From positions 1,488,001-1,552,000 of the forward strand of contig NZ_PDJF01000001.1 in NCBI RefSeq assembly GCF_002563965.1: a DNA stretch of 64,000 bases, read 5' to 3'. Below are positions 63,535 through 64,000 of this stretch, piece by piece. This DNA is from Corynebacterium renale. GTDB lineage: Bacteria; Actinomycetota; Actinomycetes; Mycobacteriales; Mycobacteriaceae. Below the pieces are notes generated by a model that saw nothing but the letters and a program-made list of their open reading frames with translations, was not told the origin of the DNA and did no database searches. The first letter of the stretch is position 1. Each line of letters begins with the position of its first letter. The position numbers and the translations under genes were made by a program.

Positions 63535-63688
63535 CGCATTTGCGGACACCAACTAGATACCATTGTTCACATTAATCACGTGCGTTTCACCTGTCCTGCG
63601 CTCATTGAATAGGCATGTCCGAACCCTATAAACTAATGGTCTTATTGTTGCGACAGACGGTTGTTAAGAAAACACTAAGGGGATAGTC

Positions 63689-64000
63689 ATGGCTCATACC
63701 AAAGCGCGAGGACCTCGGTCCGGAGGTGAGCGTCGTAAAGCGATCTTGCGGCGCCGTTTAACTACCTTGATGGCCCCGGTTCTTGCGTGTGGATGCTTAG
63801 CAATCCCTGGAGCTGGGGCAGACGATATTGATCGGCTGATTGCTGAGATGGATGAAGCTTCCCGCCATGCCGCCGCCCTGAATGAAGAGGTGAAAGGCCT
63901 CGAAGTCGAAGTTGAGGCTAAGCAGCACGACATGGACTCCGCAAAAGGGCGCGCACACGACGCAAAGGTGCGTGCTGACGAAGCCTTGGCGGCGGAAAAT
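63689..64000 (+). CDS. Second NlpC/P60-type cell-wall hydrolase, N-terminal part (runs off the window)
   Basis: 104 codons from ATG 63689 with AAGGGG upstream and TAAACT further up as -10. The signal peptide is RLTTLMAPVLACGCLAIPGAGA after a very basic start. From residue ~45 a coiled coil begins (DIDRLIAEMDEASRHAAAL, EEVKGLEVEVEAKQHDMDSA), which is the arrangement of RipA/RipC-type proteins: a secreted coiled coil with a C-terminal NlpC/P60 domain, here beyond the edge. In mycobacteria ripC and in C. glutamicum cg2401 lie in this position. Confidence 0.85.
   Translation, partial: MAHTKARGPRSGGERRKAILRRRLTTLMAPVLACGCLAIPGAGADDIDRLIAEMDEASRHAAALNEEVKGLEVEVEAKQHDMDSAKGRAHDAKVRADEALAAEN

Noticed and set aside
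1..64000. CRISPR arrays, insertion sequences, rRNA genes
   Set aside because: No regularly spaced repeats, no transposase-like frame and no rRNA signature anywhere in the window.

Overview
The window is a chromosomal segment of a Corynebacterium (class Actinomycetes). Three things point there. The gene content and order follow the conserved corynebacterial/mycobacterial block that runs from aceE through surf1, ptp, nif3, the RNase H/phosphatase gene, rnpB, glnA2-glnE, glnA1, lipA-lipB, the E2 gene, pepA, ilvE, cobT-like, asnB/ltsA and ctaC-ctaF to ctaE-qcrCAB and the NlpC/P60 genes. Respiration is of the actinobacterial bcc:aa3 type, with a di-heme cytochrome c1 and a long Rieske protein. Many genes also start directly at the transcript 5' end: a TAnnnT -10 box lies 6-8 nt before an ATG or GTG with no Shine-Dalgarno. 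The species cannot be fixed from the sequence alone.

Layout. 1-1.54 kb is a prophage remnant: the end of a MuF-like minor head protein, a toxin-like ORF with a coupled small partner, a tRNA-3'-like fragment and a scaffold protein. 1.8-10 kb carries a CDF metal exporter, a nucleosidase, a serine hydrolase, a small unknown gene behind tandem hairpins, a NagD-type phosphatase, an orphan acyl carrier protein facing an alpha/beta hydrolase, and aceE. 10.2-18.1 kb carries a DUF3052 gene, tRNA-Val, surf1, a tyrosine phosphatase overlapping a HAD gene, nif3, a zinc-ribbon protein, RNase H/phosphatase, rnpB and a degenerate galactokinase-like gene. 18.2-32.6 kb carries a SPOR-like small protein, CYTH/CHAD protein, glnA2, glnE, an MFS transporter, a lipoprotein, thrC, a Nudix gene and an Ldh_2-family dehydrogenase.

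32.8-40.05 kb is an accessory defence island, entirely on the minus strand. It holds a two-gene module (a DUF4365-type nuclease-like protein plus a 405-residue protein I do not recognise), a gene remnant, and a type III-like restriction-modification locus whose methyltransferase gene is cut by a single in-frame stop codon.

40.3-54.8 kb returns to conserved genes: glnA1, an RDD membrane protein, a DUF4191 protein, lipA-lipB, the two-lipoyl-domain E2, pepA, ilvE, a cobT-like gene without its catalytic glutamate, a DUF3043 protein, a HesB/IscA-type protein and asnB/ltsA. 55.2-64 kb is the respiratory cluster ctaC-ctaF and ctaE-qcrC-qcrA-qcrB, followed by one complete NlpC/P60 peptidoglycan hydrolase and the start of a second.

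How the genes work together. aceE (E1), the lipoyl E2 and lipA/lipB supply the 2-oxo-acid dehydrogenase complex and its cofactor. GlnE is expected to adenylylate GlnA1, which keeps the tyrosine target, but not GlnA2, which lacks it. SURF1 helps assemble the cytochrome oxidase encoded by ctaC/ctaE/ctaF, which works with qcrCAB. AsnB/LtsA and the NlpC/P60 proteins act on the cell wall.
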